Shown: positions 18,045 through 26,744 of the stretch, piece after piece
Layout: every line of letters begins with the position of its first letter
Numbering within the stretch: the first letter of the stretch is position 1
NCBI GenBank assembly: GCA_900696665.1
Contig: CAADGY010000194.1
Location: forward strand, 1-50,667
DNA from: an uncultured Acidobacteriota bacterium
GTDB taxonomy: Bacteria; Acidobacteriota; Terriglobia; Bryobacterales; Bryobacteraceae
Length of the DNA: 50,667 nucleotides
Direction of reading: 5' to 3'
Made by a program: the position numbers and the translations under genes
Notes under the pieces: model-generated
What the model saw: only the letters and a program-made list of their open reading frames with translations
What the model was told of the DNA's origin: nothing
The model's database searches: none

Positions 18045-19409
18045 ATGCATCCATTTCGCACACTCTTCCCAGTACTCTTTGCAGCCGTTTTCAGCCAGAG
18101 CGCCGTTCCCCCGAAACCCATCACCATCAACGACGATGGAGCGTGGTGCTGGTTTCAGGACGAACGCGCTGCCGTTCTGGCAGGCACATTGATCACCGGT
18201 TCCATCGCCGCCGGCGTGCGCGATGCCGCGCGGCGCGGCGACGTGGAGGCCGTTACCTATGAGTTCGCCACCGGACGTCAGACCCGGAGTGAATTGCACG
18301 ACCGCCTGCTGACTTCACGCAAGGAATACGATGACCACAATGCCCCTGCCTTTTTCATCCGTCCGGATCGGCGCGTCCTGGCCGTGTATTCCATGCACGG
18401 TCCGGAAAATCGCTTTTATTACCGTGTTTCCGAGCCGGGCGATGCGACCCGCTGGAGCTCGGAAAGGTATTTCATACCCACCCCGAACTCGCGCATTACT
18501 TATTCCAATCTGCTTTTCCTCGCCAAGGAGAATGGCGGCAAAGGGCGTCTTTACAATTTCTATCGCGGGCTGGACAACAGCTTCAAACCCTCGTATGCGT
18601 TCTCCGACGATCTCGGCGAGACCTGGCAGTCGGGCAACATCGTCATCGACGTTCCTTCCGAGTTCCGCCACCGCCCGTATGTGAAGTACGCTTCAAACGG
18701 CGAGGATACCATCCACTTGTTCTATACCGAGGCACACCCGCGCGACTTCGATAACAGCACCTACCATGTTTTCTATAAGAACGGGAATCTCTACCGCTCC
18801 GGCGGATCGCTGCTCCGAAGTCTGAAGGTAGGGCTGAGAAAGCCGGAGGAGGGAACCCGGATCTTCCGGGGCAACCCGGACAACGTGGCGTGGGTGAGCG
18901 ACATCCACCTGGATAGCGCAGGACGCCCATACGTTGCCTATACGGTGCAGAAGGATTCCGCCGGTCTCCCCCGTGGCCAAGGCGGCATGGATTTGCGGTA
19001 CCGGTACGCCAGGTGGACCGGAACCGGATGGCGGGACTATGAGGTCGCACACGCCGGCAGCCGCCTGTACCCCGGCGAAGACGACTATACCGGCAATATC
19101 GCGCTCAACCCGCAAGACCCCGATATGGTGGTGATCTCGACCAATGCCGCCCCGGTTTCTGGCAAGCCGCTCGTCAGCTCAAAAGATAACCAGCGCCACT
19201 ACGAGTTGTTTCAGGGCGTCACCAAAGACGGCGGCCGCTCGTGGAAATGGACCGCGCTCACGCCGGACCCAGTGGAAGACCATCTTCGCCCGATCATCCC
19301 GCATGCGCCTGGAGCTAAAACGGCAATCCTGTGGCTGAAGGGCGTCTACCGCAGCTATACCAATTACAACCTCTCGGTGATGTTGCTCTACTTGGCCGGA
19401 CGGCCGTGA
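18045..19409 (+). CDS. Secreted BNR-repeat beta-propeller protein (BNR_4 type)
   Basis: Exported protein (signal peptide FPVLFAAVFSQSA) of 454 aa matching the BNR_4 family: an N-terminal DGAWCWFQDERA motif (about 31-42), Asp-box-like turns such as SDDLGETWQSG and TKDGGRSWKW, and repeated YxxxS strands consistent with a seven-bladed propeller. Members include PL24/PL25-type ulvan lyases and uncharacterised sialidase-like proteins; the DGAWCWFQDERA motif is shared with these, but the activity here is unknown. ATG start with an AAAGG site. The 3' end overlaps the remnant pseudogene on the other strand. Confidence 0.75.
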   Translation: MHPFRTLFPVLFAAVFSQSAVPPKPITINDDGAWCWFQDERAAVLAGTLITGSIAAGVRDAARRGDVEAVTYEFATGRQTRSELHDRLLTSRKEYDDHNAPAFFIRPDRRVLAVYSMHGPENRFYYRVSEPGDATRWSSERYFIPTPNSRITYSNLLFLAKENGGKGRLYNFYRGLDNSFKPSYAFSDDLGETWQSGNIVIDVPSEFRHRPYVKYASNGEDTIHLFYTEAHPRDFDNSTYHVFYKNGNLYRSGGSLLRSLKVGLRKPEEGTRIFRGNPDNVAWVSDIHLDSAGRPYVAYTVQKDSAGLPRGQGGMDLRYRYARWTGTGWRDYEVAHAGSRLYPGEDDYTGNIALNPQDPDMVVISTNAAPVSGKPLVSSKDNQRHYELFQGVTKDGGRSWKWTALTPDPVEDHLRPIIPHAPGAKTAILWLKGVYRSYTNYNLSVMLLYLAGRP

Positions 19410-19918
19410 TTGAGGCAGAGGTCCACCAGGCTCGCGAGATCGGCTTCCCCCACGCACATCACCGTATTCGCGCCACCCCAGTAAATTCTGACGGTTCCAT
19501 CGGGTTCCGGCATGGCTCCGCATGGTAGATGGATGATCTCACATCCCAGTGATGGGGGACCGTCCTCATGATGAGCTGTGATTCACCCCAAAAAACGCAG
19601 GTCCGGGCCAGATCGACGAAACCTGCATCGGGAATCCCATGCGGGATGATATCGATCTTGCAGGGAGGCGCCTGACAGATCTCCCGCAACATCCGGTGGC
19701 CGCAATCGGCCACCGCCACGAGCCGCGTCGAGAGCGATACCGGTTCCTGCATCACGCGTTCTGGCCGGCTCCCGGCTCGCTTAAGACCGTGTGCAAGGTG
19801 GTCACGATAGGCATCCGCAATTCCCGCAGCAGCACCGGAGTGTGTCCTCCTGCCTGCCCGCCGAAAATGCCGAACTCATCCTAGCAGGCACACAGTGCCG
19901 GCGTTACTGATGTTCGGG
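19388..19918 (-). pseudogene. Decayed fused remnant of a GT4 glycosyltransferase and a GH130 phosphorylase
   Basis: Three reading frames must be joined to see one story. An N-terminal GT4 piece (NAGTVCLL, then EFGIFGG, LLRELRMPIVTTLHTV) is broken by a one-base shift near 19878, and another near 19756 separates it from VMQEPVSLSTRLVAVADCG and KIDIIPHGIPDAGFVD. After about 19607 the sequence switches to GH130-like text (FWGESQLIM) and, in another frame, a clean GH130 C-terminus (GTVRIYWGGANTVMCVGEADLASLV) ending at TAG 19388. GT4 and GH130 genes are often neighbours, so a deletion apparently removed the rest of both genes. It is at least two frameshifts and one internal deletion away from function. 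Confidence 0.75.
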
Positions 19919-19969
19919 AACTCCGCGGCGCGCAGGCAGGCCTTGCAACACCAGCCGGGGAGGCCCGTG

Positions 19970-20476
19970 TCAGCGGAAGAGAGCGGCGATCACAACTCCA
20001 ATCAGGATCAGCGGTATCGCCAGCAGCCCGAGCACACCCACAATCACGAGAAACACGAAGCCCCAATCGCGGCGGGTGTCCCTGGTTCCGGCTATCGCCT
20101 CCTGGTAGATTTTCAGGTTTTTCGTGTTGGCCTTGTATAAGAAGTCGAACAGATCGCCAAGGAAAGGGATTGCACCCAGCACCGAATCCACCGCCACGTT
20201 GGCCATCATACGGGCCACAGCGGCCTTGGGCACACCGGCCCGGGCCGCACGATAGACGATGAAGGCGGAAACCACACTTCCGCCCAGATCGCCGAAACCC
20301 GGAATCAAGCCGAGAATGCCGTCCAGTCCGAAAGAAAAGCGCCCCGTCCGGATCGATTGATCCATCAGCCAGACCAGCCACTCCATGAGCGGGTCGTCCG
20401 TCTTGGGCAATACCTCCGGTTTCAAAGGCCTGTCATAGCCGGCCGGAGTCCGGTGGGGGTGCTCTCTGGTTCGCAT
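19970..20476 (-). CDS. DUF4112 family membrane protein
   Basis: A 168-aa protein matching DUF4112: soluble N-terminus, then LDGILGLIPGFGDLGGS (about 50-66), DSVLGAIPFLGDLFDFLYKANTKNL (about 97-121) and a C-terminal hydrophobic helix (FLVIVGVLGLLAIPLILIG). The repeated I-P-G-x-G-D / I-P-x-L-G-D motif is the family hallmark; function is not established. ATG 20476 is chosen because AGGGG lies 5 nt upstream; an ATG at 20494 and a GTG at 20500 are less supported. It follows the lpxK-containing gene by 114 bp on the same strand. Confidence 0.8.
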   Translation of the reverse strand: MRTREHPHRTPAGYDRPLKPEVLPKTDDPLMEWLVWLMDQSIRTGRFSFGLDGILGLIPGFGDLGGSVVSAFIVYRAARAGVPKAAVARMMANVAVDSVLGAIPFLGDLFDFLYKANTKNLKIYQEAIAGTRDTRRDWGFVFLVIVGVLGLLAIPLILIGVVIAALFR

Positions 20477-20590
20477 GATTCCCCTGGGCGCCATTTGCAC
20501 TTTCTATGTGACGCAGAAACCAGCGCAGTGGTTCTGAAAAACCGCGAAAACGCAACCCCGAGCGTTGGACCACCTTCCGCGCCCGCGGCG

Positions 20591-22951
20591 TCATCTCCGC
20601 ACTTTCTGCATCACTACCTCCAGCAGCGCGTCCTCTTCCTCGATCTCCGTCTGCACCTTCAACCAGCAGATGCGCGCGGGTTTCACCAGCGCAGCGGCAT
20701 TGTCCGGCAGGTTGATGAAATCCTTTTCGGTTGTAAGCAGCACACCAGCACCGGTCTCTTTTGCGCGCGCAGCCATCTTTTGCAGTTCGCCGATGCGGTA
20801 CTGATGATGGTCCCGAAACGTGAACTGGAACGCCGTGCGGTGGCCGAGGGTGTCGAGCGTTCTCCAGAAAGAAGCAGGATTCCCCAACCCGCAGAACGCC
20901 CCCGCGATACGGAACGGAAGACTTCCAGGCGCCCAGGTTTCACCGGTCTCCGCATCCCTCCATTCAAGAGGCCGTGTGCGCGCATGGTAGATCGGCGCAT
21001 GCGCATTGAACCGTCTCAATTCGGTTTCGATTCCCTCGTACGTTCTCCAGGGTGTAGTTCTGGTCAGCACGATCACGCCGGCGCGGCCGAGGGCGGAAGG
21101 AGATTCGCGCAGCCTCCCGGCGGGAAACAGGTCTCCGCCCGCAAAGGGGTCGAGCGCGTCGACCAGGACAATATCCAGTTGCCTTTCGAGACGCCAGTGC
21201 TGAAATCCGTCATCCAGAATGAAGAGCCCGGGCTGGAACTTCTGCTCGATGATACGTCCCACTTCAAAACGCCTGGACCCGATGCCCACATACGCCACCG
21301 CGCTACGGCACAGGATCTGCGCCTCATCGCCGGTGAGGGCGGCCGCGGCAGCAGCGCCGGGCTCGACAACAACCGGCTCGTCCGGGCATTTCCGCCGGTA
21401 CCCCCGCGTCAGGATCGCCGGGCGGAATCCGGCTTCCTTCATTCGCCCGGCCAGCCAGAGCACAAACGGAGTCTTTCCCGTTCCACCCATGCTGATTCCT
21501 CCTACGCTGACCACCGGCGTCTGCAGGCGCCGCCGGTGAGCCAGGCTCTTATGGCGAGCGAGTGCGCTGCCCACCGCCCATCCGCGTGCCAGAGGCTTCA
21601 GAAAGAGGCTGGACGCCAAACCGGGCACTCTCGAAGGGATGGCCCGCGCATACAGATCGAGAATCGTAGAGACAGCGATACCGGTGGCGCCGCGTTCAGC
21701 TTCGGCTAAGGCGACGGCACGCCCACCCAGTTCCGCGCGCCGTCCTTCGTCGTTCAGCAGAAAACCGGCCGCCCGCGCCAACTCACCACTCGAACCGATG
21801 GTATAGAGAGCATCACCCGCGCGGAACTTCTCCGCTATCGCAGCGAAGTTCTCCATATGCGGGCCGGCGATAATGGCGCGGCTGGAGAAAGCCGGTTCGA
21901 GGATATTGTGCCCGCCGCGCTCGGCCAGCGTGCCTCCCATAAACACGACGTCGGCTGCGGGAAACAAACCTCCGAGCTCGCCAATGGAATCAAGCAGCAG
22001 AACTCCTGGAAGCTGGAAGGACCGGCGATTCTGAAGCATTGTGCGGCGGATGAAATGAATGCCTTTGGCTTCCAGTTTGGCGGCCACGGCCGCAAAGCGC
22101 TCCGGCTTGCGCGGCGCCAGGATCAACAGCAGACTCGGGTGGCTGTGCGCAAGTTCGGCGAAAGCTCCGATGACCACATCGTCTTCGTCCACGTCTCCAC
22201 TGCCTCGTGGCGGCATGGTGCTGGCTGCGATCCAGGTTTTTTCCGGAGCAACCTTCTCTAAAAAGACACGCAAATCATCCGCAAGGCCGGACCGGCGCGG
22301 GTCGAAGTCGTATTTCAGGTTGCCCCCCACGCGGACACTCGACGCAGGAGCACCGATTTCAAGGTAGCGTTCCCTGTCGCGCTCGCTCTGCACCAGGACG
22401 GCATCGGGCCAGGAGAGTACACGGCGAAAGAACCATGCGAAGCGCCGGTATCCCGGGAATGCCCGGTCCGAGATACGCCCGTTTATGATGATCAGTCCCG
22501 CTCCCGATCGGCTTACCTCGCGGTACAGGTTGGGCCAGATTTCCGTTTCCATGACGGCAACCACCGTGGGACGAATAGATCTCAGCGTTGCGCGCACGGC
22601 AAACACGAGGTCGTAGGGCGCGTAAAAGATTCCGTCCACCAGCCCTTTCAACTTGTCTTCGGCGCCGGCGCGTCCCGCGATGGTGGAGCACGATACAAAC
22701 AGCGGCGCTTCCGGAAGAGAGGCGCGCAGGCGCCTGAGCAGTTCGACCGAGGAGAGCACTTCTCCCACGGAAACCGCGTGCAACCAGACGGCGCCGGCCA
22801 CCGTCCGCTTGTAGGAGTCCGGGAGAAAACCAAAACGGTCGCCCAGATGGGTGAAATACCGGACGTCGCGCAATCCGCGCCCCAGGACGTAAAGTAAAAA
22901 CAGGGGCAGCGTCGCAAACTGTAGAACCCGGTAAAGGATATATATGAACAT
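20591..22951 (-). CDS. waaA-lpxK: Bifunctional Kdo transferase WaaA fused to lipid A 4'-kinase LpxK
   Basis: One 786-aa ORF carries two lipid A enzymes. Residues about 1-420 are WaaA/KdtA (GT30), which adds Kdo to lipid IVA: an N-terminal membrane anchor (MFIYILYRVLQFATLPLFLLY), HAVSVGE (58-64), METEIWPN, and GGHNILEPA (346-354). Residues about 440-786 are LpxK, which phosphorylates the 4' position of the disaccharide: P-loop GGISMGGTGKTP (484-495), GDEA, LDDGFQHW and LTTEKDF. No stop or frameshift separates them. In most Gram-negative bacteria they are separate genes. Reaction order in Raetz pathway: LpxK acts before WaaA, so fusion may channel lipid IVA. The start ATG 22951 overlaps the divergent gene's start. 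Confidence 0.93.
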   Translation of the reverse strand: MFIYILYRVLQFATLPLFLLYVLGRGLRDVRYFTHLGDRFGFLPDSYKRTVAGAVWLHAVSVGEVLSSVELLRRLRASLPEAPLFVSCSTIAGRAGAEDKLKGLVDGIFYAPYDLVFAVRATLRSIRPTVVAVMETEIWPNLYREVSRSGAGLIIINGRISDRAFPGYRRFAWFFRRVLSWPDAVLVQSERDRERYLEIGAPASSVRVGGNLKYDFDPRRSGLADDLRVFLEKVAPEKTWIAASTMPPRGSGDVDEDDVVIGAFAELAHSHPSLLLILAPRKPERFAAVAAKLEAKGIHFIRRTMLQNRRSFQLPGVLLLDSIGELGGLFPAADVVFMGGTLAERGGHNILEPAFSSRAIIAGPHMENFAAIAEKFRAGDALYTIGSSGELARAAGFLLNDEGRRAELGGRAVALAEAERGATGIAVSTILDLYARAIPSRVPGLASSLFLKPLARGWAVGSALARHKSLAHRRRLQTPVVSVGGISMGGTGKTPFVLWLAGRMKEAGFRPAILTRGYRRKCPDEPVVVEPGAAAAAALTGDEAQILCRSAVAYVGIGSRRFEVGRIIEQKFQPGLFILDDGFQHWRLERQLDIVLVDALDPFAGGDLFPAGRLRESPSALGRAGVIVLTRTTPWRTYEGIETELRRFNAHAPIYHARTRPLEWRDAETGETWAPGSLPFRIAGAFCGLGNPASFWRTLDTLGHRTAFQFTFRDHHQYRIGELQKMAARAKETGAGVLLTTEKDFINLPDNAAALVKPARICWLKVQTEIEEEDALLEVVMQKVRR

Positions 22952-23549
22952 CCGTCGAAATGGTTTGCTTCTGTTGATCGCGCTGACAGTGGTCCACGCC
23001 GCGGATAACGGCAAGAACCGCTTCAGCCCGAAACCGGCCGCTTCGTATCCATTTCACCAGACCAACGGGAAAGTAACCATCGCCGCCGTACCTTATGAGG
23101 ACGACGAACAGGCCCGGACGGCTTTCGATAAGCGGAACCCTTACAAGTATGGCGTGTTGCCTGTCCTGCTGGTGATCCAGAACGATTCGGGCTCAGCCCT
23201 GCGGCTCGACGGCATGAGGGTGGAATACACCACACCGGACGGAAGCCGCATCGAGGCTACGCCTGCCGCCGACGTCCGCTTCATCTCCGGACCGGAGAAA
23301 CCCAACCTGGCGCCGAATCCTTTGCCTATCCCGCGGCGCGCCAAAAAAAATCCGCTGGACATGTGGGAAATCGAGGGCCGGGCCTTCTCCGCGAAGATGC
23401 TGCCCGCCGGCGAGGCGGCGCACGGATTCGTCTATTTCCAGACACGCCACAGCCCCAATTCCCGCATCTACATCACCGGCCTGAGCGAAGCCTCTACCGG
23501 CAAGGAGTTGTTCTTTTTCGATATCCCGTTCACCGCGGACAAACCGTAG
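22944..23549 (+). CDS. Exported protein of unknown function
   Basis: A 201-aa protein with a signal peptide (RRNGLLLLIALTVVHAA). The mature part is beta-rich (YGVLPVLLVIQNDSGSALRLDG, VEYTTPDGSRIEA) with a long proline/lysine-containing segment and a C-terminal immunoglobulin-like run ending FFFDIPF; no catalytic motif seen. The start ATG 22944 has AAAGGA 6 nt upstream. Its first 8 bases overlap the first 8 bases of the divergent waaA-lpxK gene. Convergent with the beta-helix gene. Confidence 0.65.
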   Translation: MNIRRNGLLLLIALTVVHAADNGKNRFSPKPAASYPFHQTNGKVTIAAVPYEDDEQARTAFDKRNPYKYGVLPVLLVIQNDSGSALRLDGMRVEYTTPDGSRIEATPAADVRFISGPEKPNLAPNPLPIPRRAKKNPLDMWEIEGRAFSAKMLPAGEAAHGFVYFQTRHSPNSRIYITGLSEASTGKELFFFDIPFTADKP

Positions 23550-23560
23550 CGAATTGGCAG

Positions 23561-24859
23561 CTACCTCCTGAGCCGGGGTGACTGTTCATCAGCGCCAACA
23601 TCGGGCGGGCTGCCCCGCTTTTCACCGTCGAAGTCGTCCGTCACGGCTACCAGGGGCACACCCTTGCCGAGAGCATCCGCAGCCCGCCCGGTCAGGTGGA
23701 GATCTCCCTCTGCCAGGTTGACAAAGTAGCCCTCCAGGTCGCCTGCTACGTTTCCCTCGGCGCACACATCGCCGTCGCCTTCGATCCGCCCGCGCACCAG
23801 GTTATTTGCCAGGTGGAGGCGATGTATGTTTTCAAAGTAGTGGATGGCGCGGTAACGCGGGTCTGCCGCCCGGATGGTATTGTGATACACCCGCACGTTA
23901 TCGGTCCACACAATCTCGATCCCTTTGGGCACGCCGCCTCTCAGGGCAGAGTCCATCACGATGAAGTTGTTGCGGATCCATCCGTCGTACACGTGGAGCG
24001 TGCCAGGCTCGTAACCGGTGGGCTTGGAAGGATTCCCGAAAGCAATGGAGCGGTCGCAGCCGATGAACACGTTGCGCTCTACCGTGATGTTGCGGCTCTG
24101 GTTCCAGATGAAGATCGCGCCCCGCGCGCCACCGGAAGCGCCCTTGTAATTGCGGAACACGTTGTCGCTGAAGGTCCAGTCCTTCAGATACATCATGTCG
24201 ATGGCCGAGACGTAGTTCCCTTCGTATATTGCCCACCCCCAGGAGGCGTCTGGAATCCTCGTGTTTTCGAAATCGCAAAAGCGCACCGAGCCGCCCACGA
24301 CAGGCTTGCGGTCGGCCATGGCGACCCCCTTGATGGCGCGGGTGGCGATATCGCGGAAGCGGCAGTCGTAGATGTGGATATTGCTGGGGTTGGGCGGAAT
24401 GCGATCGGCGTCGATTCCGATCTTGATGCCATAATGACGCACGTCGGCGAAAGTGAGATGGGCAATGACGATGTCATCGGATCTTTGAATAACGAGCAGG
24501 TCCTCGTTCCCAATACTCCGATAGTTGTCCGACGGTCCACGCCAGCCGCCGGCGCCCCTCAGAGTTACTTTCGCGGGATCACCGGAGGCACTGCGCAGAG
24601 TGACGTGCTGCTTACCTATGAACAGCAGCGGTTGCTCCAGCATATAGGCGCCATCAGCGACCAGGATAGTGTCGCCGGGGCGGGCGTTTTCCATCGCCTG
24701 CCGGAGCGCCGGGACCGTGCTCACCGGCACCGTTCGTCCTTCACGGGCCGGCAGCGGCGGAGCCTGGCGCGCGGGCTTCCATACGGGAGCGGCGGCGGGC
24801 GCCGGAAGAGCAGCAAGCATCAAGTATGAGATCGTTATCCACCATCTTCGGAATGACAT
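23561..24859 (-). CDS. Exported right-handed beta-helix protein
   Basis: A 432-aa exported protein: signal peptide (SYLMLAALPAPAAA), then VSTVPALRQAMENARPGDTILVADGAY (about 47-74), the standard entry to parallel beta-helix lyases such as chondroitinase B/alginate lyase families (PL6-like). Repeated IxIxxNxF turns follow (NITVERNVF, VRVYHNTI, LHLANNLV, GYFVNLAEGDLHL). The catalytic residues are not assigned, so it may be a lyase or a non-catalytic polysaccharide-binding protein. C-terminal PDVGADEQ is typical of helix-capping ends. ATG start at 24859. Confidence 0.75.
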   Translation of the reverse strand: MSFRRWWITISYLMLAALPAPAAAPVWKPARQAPPLPAREGRTVPVSTVPALRQAMENARPGDTILVADGAYMLEQPLLFIGKQHVTLRSASGDPAKVTLRGAGGWRGPSDNYRSIGNEDLLVIQRSDDIVIAHLTFADVRHYGIKIGIDADRIPPNPSNIHIYDCRFRDIATRAIKGVAMADRKPVVGGSVRFCDFENTRIPDASWGWAIYEGNYVSAIDMMYLKDWTFSDNVFRNYKGASGGARGAIFIWNQSRNITVERNVFIGCDRSIAFGNPSKPTGYEPGTLHVYDGWIRNNFIVMDSALRGGVPKGIEIVWTDNVRVYHNTIRAADPRYRAIHYFENIHRLHLANNLVRGRIEGDGDVCAEGNVAGDLEGYFVNLAEGDLHLTGRAADALGKGVPLVAVTDDFDGEKRGSPPDVGADEQSPRLRR

Positions 24860-24959
24860 ATAAGACCCCCCCGGCAGTGTACCAGATGGGTTGCCAAACT
24901 CTTCGCCGCCACGGAGAAGCAGATCGCCGGGCGTTCACAGTGAAGTCAGCAAACGTTTC

Positions 24960-25667
24960 TTACTCGCTGCCGAGCACCACTGACACTCCAATAACGTGAC
25001 GCCTTCCGAATATCGAACGGTGACCGAAGATGTAGTTGTAAAATGGCGCGAAGCCGAAACTGGAAGTGACGGAAATCCGGGCTGCGAGCCCGTAGCTCAC
25101 GTCGCTGACCGTAGTTTGTTTGATGAAGTAATGCTGATTCAGGCCGATGCCAGCCATCCCTTCGAGAGTGACGCGCCGGCTCAAGCGAACCGGGTGAAGC
25201 AACTGAAGATGCTGGTACCATCCGCTGCCCAACTGCACATCCCGCACAATCGTATACGTCGGATTAAGAGTCCCGGGAAATGAAATTTGGGCGTAGCCCT
25301 CATTGGTGCCGCTAGCCGGCTGACCGCGGCGCGACGGAAAACGTTTAAGCCGCCATCCGACACTGGTCTCAAATTTGCCGAACCGACGGGTATAGCGCGG
25401 ATGGATCACCGATTCCGCCCAGTATCCCGCGAACTTCGGATGACCCGAGATTACGTTCTCCAGGTTCATCTCGAGTCCCCCATAGGCGAGGGTCGCTTCC
25501 ACAATAGTGGTTGGCTGACGGCTTTCGACAAAACCCCGCCAAACGTGCTGATTCTTGAATACAGCCTGACTGGAGAAGCGCCAACGCCTGTCTTCAAGGC
25601 CTTGCGCAAACCCCGTGTTTGCACAGATCACCAGTAAACTGCAGACCACTCCCGGTCTTGGTTTCAT
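24960..25667 (-). CDS. Predicted outer-membrane beta-barrel protein
   Basis: A 235-aa protein with a signal peptide (VVCSLLVICANTGFAQ) followed by alternating hydrophobic strands (VGWRLKRFPS, GYAQISFPGT, TLEGMAGIGLNQHYFI, SFGFAPFYNYIFG) and ending in a C-terminal strand HVIGVSVVLGSE without a terminal aromatic residue. The N-terminal FKNQHVWRGF resembles small barrel families related to Gcw_chp/TIGR02001, but that match is not certain. ATG 25667 has GGAGA 8 nt upstream; an upstream in-frame extension is unlikely. Function is unknown. Confidence 0.65.
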   Translation of the reverse strand: MKPRPGVVCSLLVICANTGFAQGLEDRRWRFSSQAVFKNQHVWRGFVESRQPTTIVEATLAYGGLEMNLENVISGHPKFAGYWAESVIHPRYTRRFGKFETSVGWRLKRFPSRRGQPASGTNEGYAQISFPGTLNPTYTIVRDVQLGSGWYQHLQLLHPVRLSRRVTLEGMAGIGLNQHYFIKQTTVSDVSYGLAARISVTSSFGFAPFYNYIFGHRSIFGRRHVIGVSVVLGSE

Positions 25668-25755
25668 ACCAAACGTCTCCTTTGATCTCGAACATCCAGG
25701 CAAACCTGTCAGCACGAAAATGACAGGTCGTGAATCCGGCGGGACAAGCGTTGGA

Positions 25756-26232
25756 TCAGCAAAGGAGAACAGGTAACGGGTTGGAGGGATGGGACGCAAG
25801 GCCCACGTCCACTTCACGGACGAACGCGAAGGACTTTGCGCCCGCATCGATTGCGGATGGAAAAACTGCTAAGTATTCCACGCAGCCGGCGTCGGGAGAT
25901 GGCGCCTGGCTTGGGGAGCGCAGCAACGCGGATAGAACGGCATCGACGCAAGTGTGGTGTTGAGCGAGAGTTGATTCACCGGCGCTATCCAAGCCCGCTT
26001 CGCCATGAAGGCAACAGTTCGCATATGCGTGCTCGAACTCGCCATGCCCGCCGGTGCCAAGGCAGAGAATCTTTGGAGGCCCGGCGGCACTCAGTAACGT
26101 CAGGACGGCTTGGACGGATGCTACCCAAAGCGTTACGGCTCTGAATTTGCCGTGTGCTCCGTCCTTACACTGTACACCGTGCTGCATGACGCTAACTGCA
26201 CAGATGCACGGTTTGCCAACTGGTGACAGCAT
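25756..26232 (-). CDS. Cys/His-rich exported protein of unknown function
   Basis: A 158-aa ORF whose middle has a signal-like hydrophobic stretch (TLWVASVQAVLTLLSAAG) followed by KILCLGTGGHGEFEHAYANCC and a later HHTCVD motif. The pattern of clustered Cys and His suggests metal or disulfide binding, but I cannot name the family with confidence. The ATG at 26232 is preceded by CTGGGGGC; the N-terminal 35 residues before the hydrophobic stretch are long for a signal peptide, so the true start may be later (ATG 26187 is an alternative). It lies between the barrel gene and marR. Confidence 0.5.
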   Translation of the reverse strand: MLSPVGKPCICAVSVMQHGVQCKDGAHGKFRAVTLWVASVQAVLTLLSAAGPPKILCLGTGGHGEFEHAYANCCLHGEAGLDSAGESTLAQHHTCVDAVLSALLRSPSQAPSPDAGCVEYLAVFPSAIDAGAKSFAFVREVDVGLASHPSNPLPVLLC

Positions 26233-26274
26233 GCCCCCAGAAAGAGCGGAGCACCCAGATGGGCACCGGCGCGG

Positions 26275-26739
26275 CTAATCGATCAATCTGCTATCCCAGA
26301 CACGGGCGAGCAAGGCCTTGAGTTGAGCAAAATCCTTCGTGCCCAGTTCGGTGCTCCATTCCTGCTCAATGTCGCGGAGTATGCCGTGGACCTTTGCGTA
26401 TGCGGCGTATCCGCGCTTGGTAAAATGCACAACACGCCCCCGGCCCTCACCAGGTGCATCGTCCCGGATGATGTAACCGGAATCTTCGAGGCTGCCAAGC
26501 AACCGGTTCATCGCCTGCTTGCTCATACCGGCGCGCCCCGCAAGAGTGCGTGGCCGGGATCCATCTGGACCGGGAAACTGAAGCACTGCCATATGAGGCA
26601 GGCTTAGCTCCTCAAAACCCGCGGCATTGAGTTCTTTGATGATGCGGCGTTGGATGGCCTGAGCCGGAACTCGCAACAGTGCGCCGATCAGCATCTCCTT
26701 AGCTGCCGTTGAATTCTTTTGCGATGAGGGCATTGACAT
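26275..26739 (-). CDS. MarR-family transcriptional regulator
   Basis: A 154-aa winged-helix protein: the MarR core with LAGRAGMSKQAMNRLLGSLEDSGYI (about 66-90) as recognition helix and wing, and VVHFTKRGYAAYAKV. MarR proteins act as dimers that bind palindromes and release DNA when ligand binds. The ATG at 26739 (a second in-frame ATG is at 26733) is only 5 bp from operator site 1, and no Shine-Dalgarno is visible, so translation may be leaderless. Divergent from the cupin gene; the two 15-bp operators lie between, consistent with autorepression and control of the cupin gene. Confidence 0.9.
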   Translation of the reverse strand: MSMPSSQKNSTAAKEMLIGALLRVPAQAIQRRIIKELNAAGFEELSLPHMAVLQFPGPDGSRPRTLAGRAGMSKQAMNRLLGSLEDSGYIIRDDAPGEGRGRVVHFTKRGYAAYAKVHGILRDIEQEWSTELGTKDFAQLKALLARVWDSRLID

Positions 26740-26744
26740 ACCGG

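Noticed and set aside
20436..20594. 53-codon minus-strand Arg-rich ORF starting in an ATGA overlap with the waaA-lpxK stop
   Set aside because: The overlap is suggestive, but there is no clear homology or SD and it runs into the better-supported DUF4112 start.
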